The notes under the pieces: model-generated
The model's input: the letters and a program-made list of their open reading frames with translations, nothing else
Told to the model about the DNA's origin: nothing
Databases searched by the model: none
Program-made: the position numbers and the translations under genes
Shown here: positions 62,401 through 64,000 of the stretch, one piece after another
Numbering within the stretch: the stretch's first letter is position 1
Layout of the letters: each line of letters begins with the position of its first letter
From: Calliopsis andreniformis
Lineage: Eukaryota; Arthropoda; Insecta; Hymenoptera; Andrenidae
Assembly: GCF_051401765.1 (NCBI RefSeq)
Contig: NW_027480423.1
Span: 4,526,001 to 4,590,000 of the forward strand
Reading direction: 5' to 3'
Length of the DNA stretch: 64,000 bases

Positions 62401-64000
62401 TAACCTTCACACAGGTTGCAATTATTCATTTATACGGTGTAAAGGCTGTTGTGTTTATTTTGTATTTTATGCTTCGGGCGTTGACTTCTAAGGCCCTAAC
62501 TATTCGATCAGGTGGAGCAACGCCCTAAAGTGAAGCCTAGGTTGCCCGGTACGTAGAAATGACCATCACTTTCAAACTGGTTGCAATTATTCGTTTTATA
62601 CGATGGAAAACCTGTTGTATTTATATCGTATTTTAAGCTTCTGGCGTTGACTTCTTAGGCCCTAACTATTCCATCTGCTGGAGCAACGCCCTAGGGTGAA
62701 GCCTAGGTTGCCCGGAAAGTAGAAATGACCATAACTTTCACACTGGTAGCAATTATTCGTTTTAGGCGATGGAAAAACTGTTCTATTTATTTTATATTTT
62801 ATGCTACGGGCGTTGACATCTAAGGCTCTAACTATTCGATCTGGTGGAGCAACGCCCTAGAGTGAAGCCTAGGTTGCTCGGAAAGTAGAAATGACCATAA
62901 GTTTCATACTGGTTGCAATTATTCGTTTTATACGATGGAAAAACTGTTGTATTTATATTGTATTTTATGCTTCAGGCGTTGACTTCTAAGGCACCAACTA
63001 TTCGATCTGGTGGAACAACGGCCTAGGGTGAAGCCTGGGTTGCCCGGAACGTAGAATTGGCCATCACTTTCAAACTGGTTGCAATGATTCCTGTTATATG
63101 ATGGAAACACCGTTGTATTTTTATTGCATTTTATGCTTCGGGCGTTGACTTCTAAGGCCCTAACCATTGAATCTGTCGGAGCAACGCCCTAGAGTGAAGC
63201 CTAGGTTGCCCGGAACGTAGAAATGACCATTACTTTCACACCGGTTGCAATTATTCCTGTTATACGATGGAGAAGCTGTTGTATATTTATTGTATTTTAT
63301 GCTTCGGGCGTTGACTTCTATGGCCCTACCTATTCGATCTGGTGGAGCAAGACCCTACAGTGAAGCCTAGGTTGACCGGAACGTAGAAATGAACATAACT
63401 TTCACACTGTTTGCAATTTTTCATTTTATGCGAGGGCAAAGCTGTTGTATATATATTGTATTTTATGCTTCTGGCGTTGACTTATAAGGCACTAACCATT
63501 CGATCTGGTGGAGCAACGCCCTAGAGTGAAGCCTAGGTTGCCCGGAACGTAGAATTGGCCATCACTTTCAAACTGGTTGCAATTAATCCTGTTATACGAT
63601 GGAAAAACTGTTGTATTTTTATTGCCTTTTATGCTTCGGGCGTTGACTTCTATGGCCCTAACTATTCAATCTGTTGGACCAACGCAATAGGGTGAAGCCT
63701 AGGTTGCCCGGGAAGTAGAAATGACGTTAACTTTCACACAGGTTGCAATTATTCGTTCTATACCATGGAAAAACTGTTCTATTTATTTTTAATTAATGCT
63801 TCGGGCGTTGGCTTCTAAGACCCTAACTGTTTGATCTGGTGGAGCAACGCCCTAGAGTGAAGCCTAGGTTGCCCGGAACTTAGAAGTGACCATAACTTTC
63901 ACACTGGTTGCTATTATTCGTTTTATACGATGGAGAAACTGTTATATTTATTTTGTATTTTATGCTTCGGGCGTTGACTTCTAAGGCCCTAACCATTCGA
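56495..64000 (+). repeat. 26-monomer higher-order repeat (4313 bp), one full and one truncated copy
   Basis: Bases 56495-59687 match 60808-64000 at a constant offset of 4313 bp (26 x 166 less 3). The three-base deficit reflects shortened monomers, for example near 58110 ('ttcatttatacgg') and in the 'ttattttta' variant near 59470. I noticed about ten single-base differences over 3.2 kb, most of them before 57200. Identical frames at 57583/61896 and 58615/62928 follow from this. The copy is still matching at the last base of the window, so the repeat continues to the right. Confidence 0.9.
59165..60160 (+). repeat. 3-monomer tandem duplication (497 bp)
   Basis: Inside the 26-monomer unit, the stretch with 'attggccatcac', 'ggaccaacgcaatagg' and 'tttttaattaatgc' at about 59165-59665 is repeated immediately at about 59662-60160, offset 497 bp. 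The copies look the same by eye. The downstream end gives way to the 'aactgtttgatgtgg' monomers. Whether the second 4313-bp copy also holds both is not visible, since the window stops at the matching point. Confidence 0.8.

Larger units (their letters stand above)
1..64000 (+). repeat. Satellite array, ~166-bp monomer, window-wide
   Basis: Every line of the window can be laid onto one monomer of about 166 bp repeated head to tail in a single orientation. Landmarks such as 'aatgacc' recur at 156, 322, 488 and 654 (spacing exactly 166), and the last equivalent is at 63885. That distance fits about 384 monomers with a net loss of a few bases to small indels. The hand-read consensus is 166 bp with 68 G/C (41%). 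Its order is: a 'gaccat..ctttcacactgg' start, a 'ttcgttttatacgatgg' motif, an A/T-rich middle, 'cttctggcgttgacttcta', then 'ggagcaacgccctag' and 'gcctaggttgcccgg'. I found no unique DNA, inverted block or mobile element inside it. The array continues beyond both edges. A centromeric or pericentromeric location is an inference from length, period and higher-order structure; the species is not identifiable from this alone. Confidence 0.98.

Noticed and set aside
1..64000. Possible CRISPR array because of regular repeats
   Set aside because: There are no unique spacers between short repeats; the whole 166-bp period is repetitive and the copies are imperfect.
1..64000. Naming the satellite as a known 166-bp family from a specific plant or animal
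   Set aside because: Only the length agrees with what I recall of such families; I cannot confirm sequence identity without a database comparison.

Overview
The whole window is satellite DNA. From base 1 to base 64000 it is an unbroken head-to-tail array of a monomer of about 166 bp, always in the same orientation. I see no gene, RNA gene, transposon, CRISPR array or unique spacer. Using the recurring landmark at the 'aatgacc' motif (first at 156, last equivalent at 63885), the length corresponds to about 384 complete monomers, plus a partial one at each end. The array therefore runs past both window edges. The hand-read consensus is 166 bp long, 41% G+C, with an A/T-rich stretch in its middle third and a G/C-richer last third. 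A long homogeneous array with a near-nucleosomal repeat and higher-order structure points to a eukaryotic centromeric or pericentromeric region. I cannot name the species from the sequence. Satellites of about 166 bp are known from several plants and animals, so length alone decides nothing.

Layout. 1-4500: mixed monomers with a diverged block seen three times (1, 1162, 3319). 4500-10440: TTCG-type and TTCC-type monomers interspersed, with a 10-monomer duplication (1660 bp). 10440-15130: short local duplications and a 'tactatgg' subfamily. 15130-22060: the most diverged part, with only one- to seven-monomer or isolated repeats. 22060-30310: repeats of 5, 6, 7 and 13 monomers sharing a 'gacgtctaagg' subfamily. 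30310-32015: mixed monomers. 32015-35340: an 11-monomer duplication (1826 bp). 35340-42300: a 13-monomer higher-order repeat (2158 bp), seen in parts three times. 42300-47485: 14- and 16-monomer duplications. 47485-54510: two adjacent near-identical 17-monomer units (2822 bp), followed by a nested 7-monomer unit (1162 bp). 54510-56495: a mosaic of older types. 56495-64000: a 26-monomer unit (4313 bp) whose second copy is still running at the window edge.

The duplications become longer and more alike from left to right, as expected where unequal exchange and homogenisation are more recent on the right. Each standard monomer carries two small structures that could matter for centromere function. 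One is a 17-bp motif matching 7 of the 9 fixed positions of the mammalian CENP-B box (8 of 9 in at least three monomers). The other is an interrupted dyad able to fold into a hairpin of about 10 bp. The short open reading frames in the window are by-products of the repeat: the period is 1 modulo 3, so any frame crosses all three frames of the monomer and soon meets a stop.
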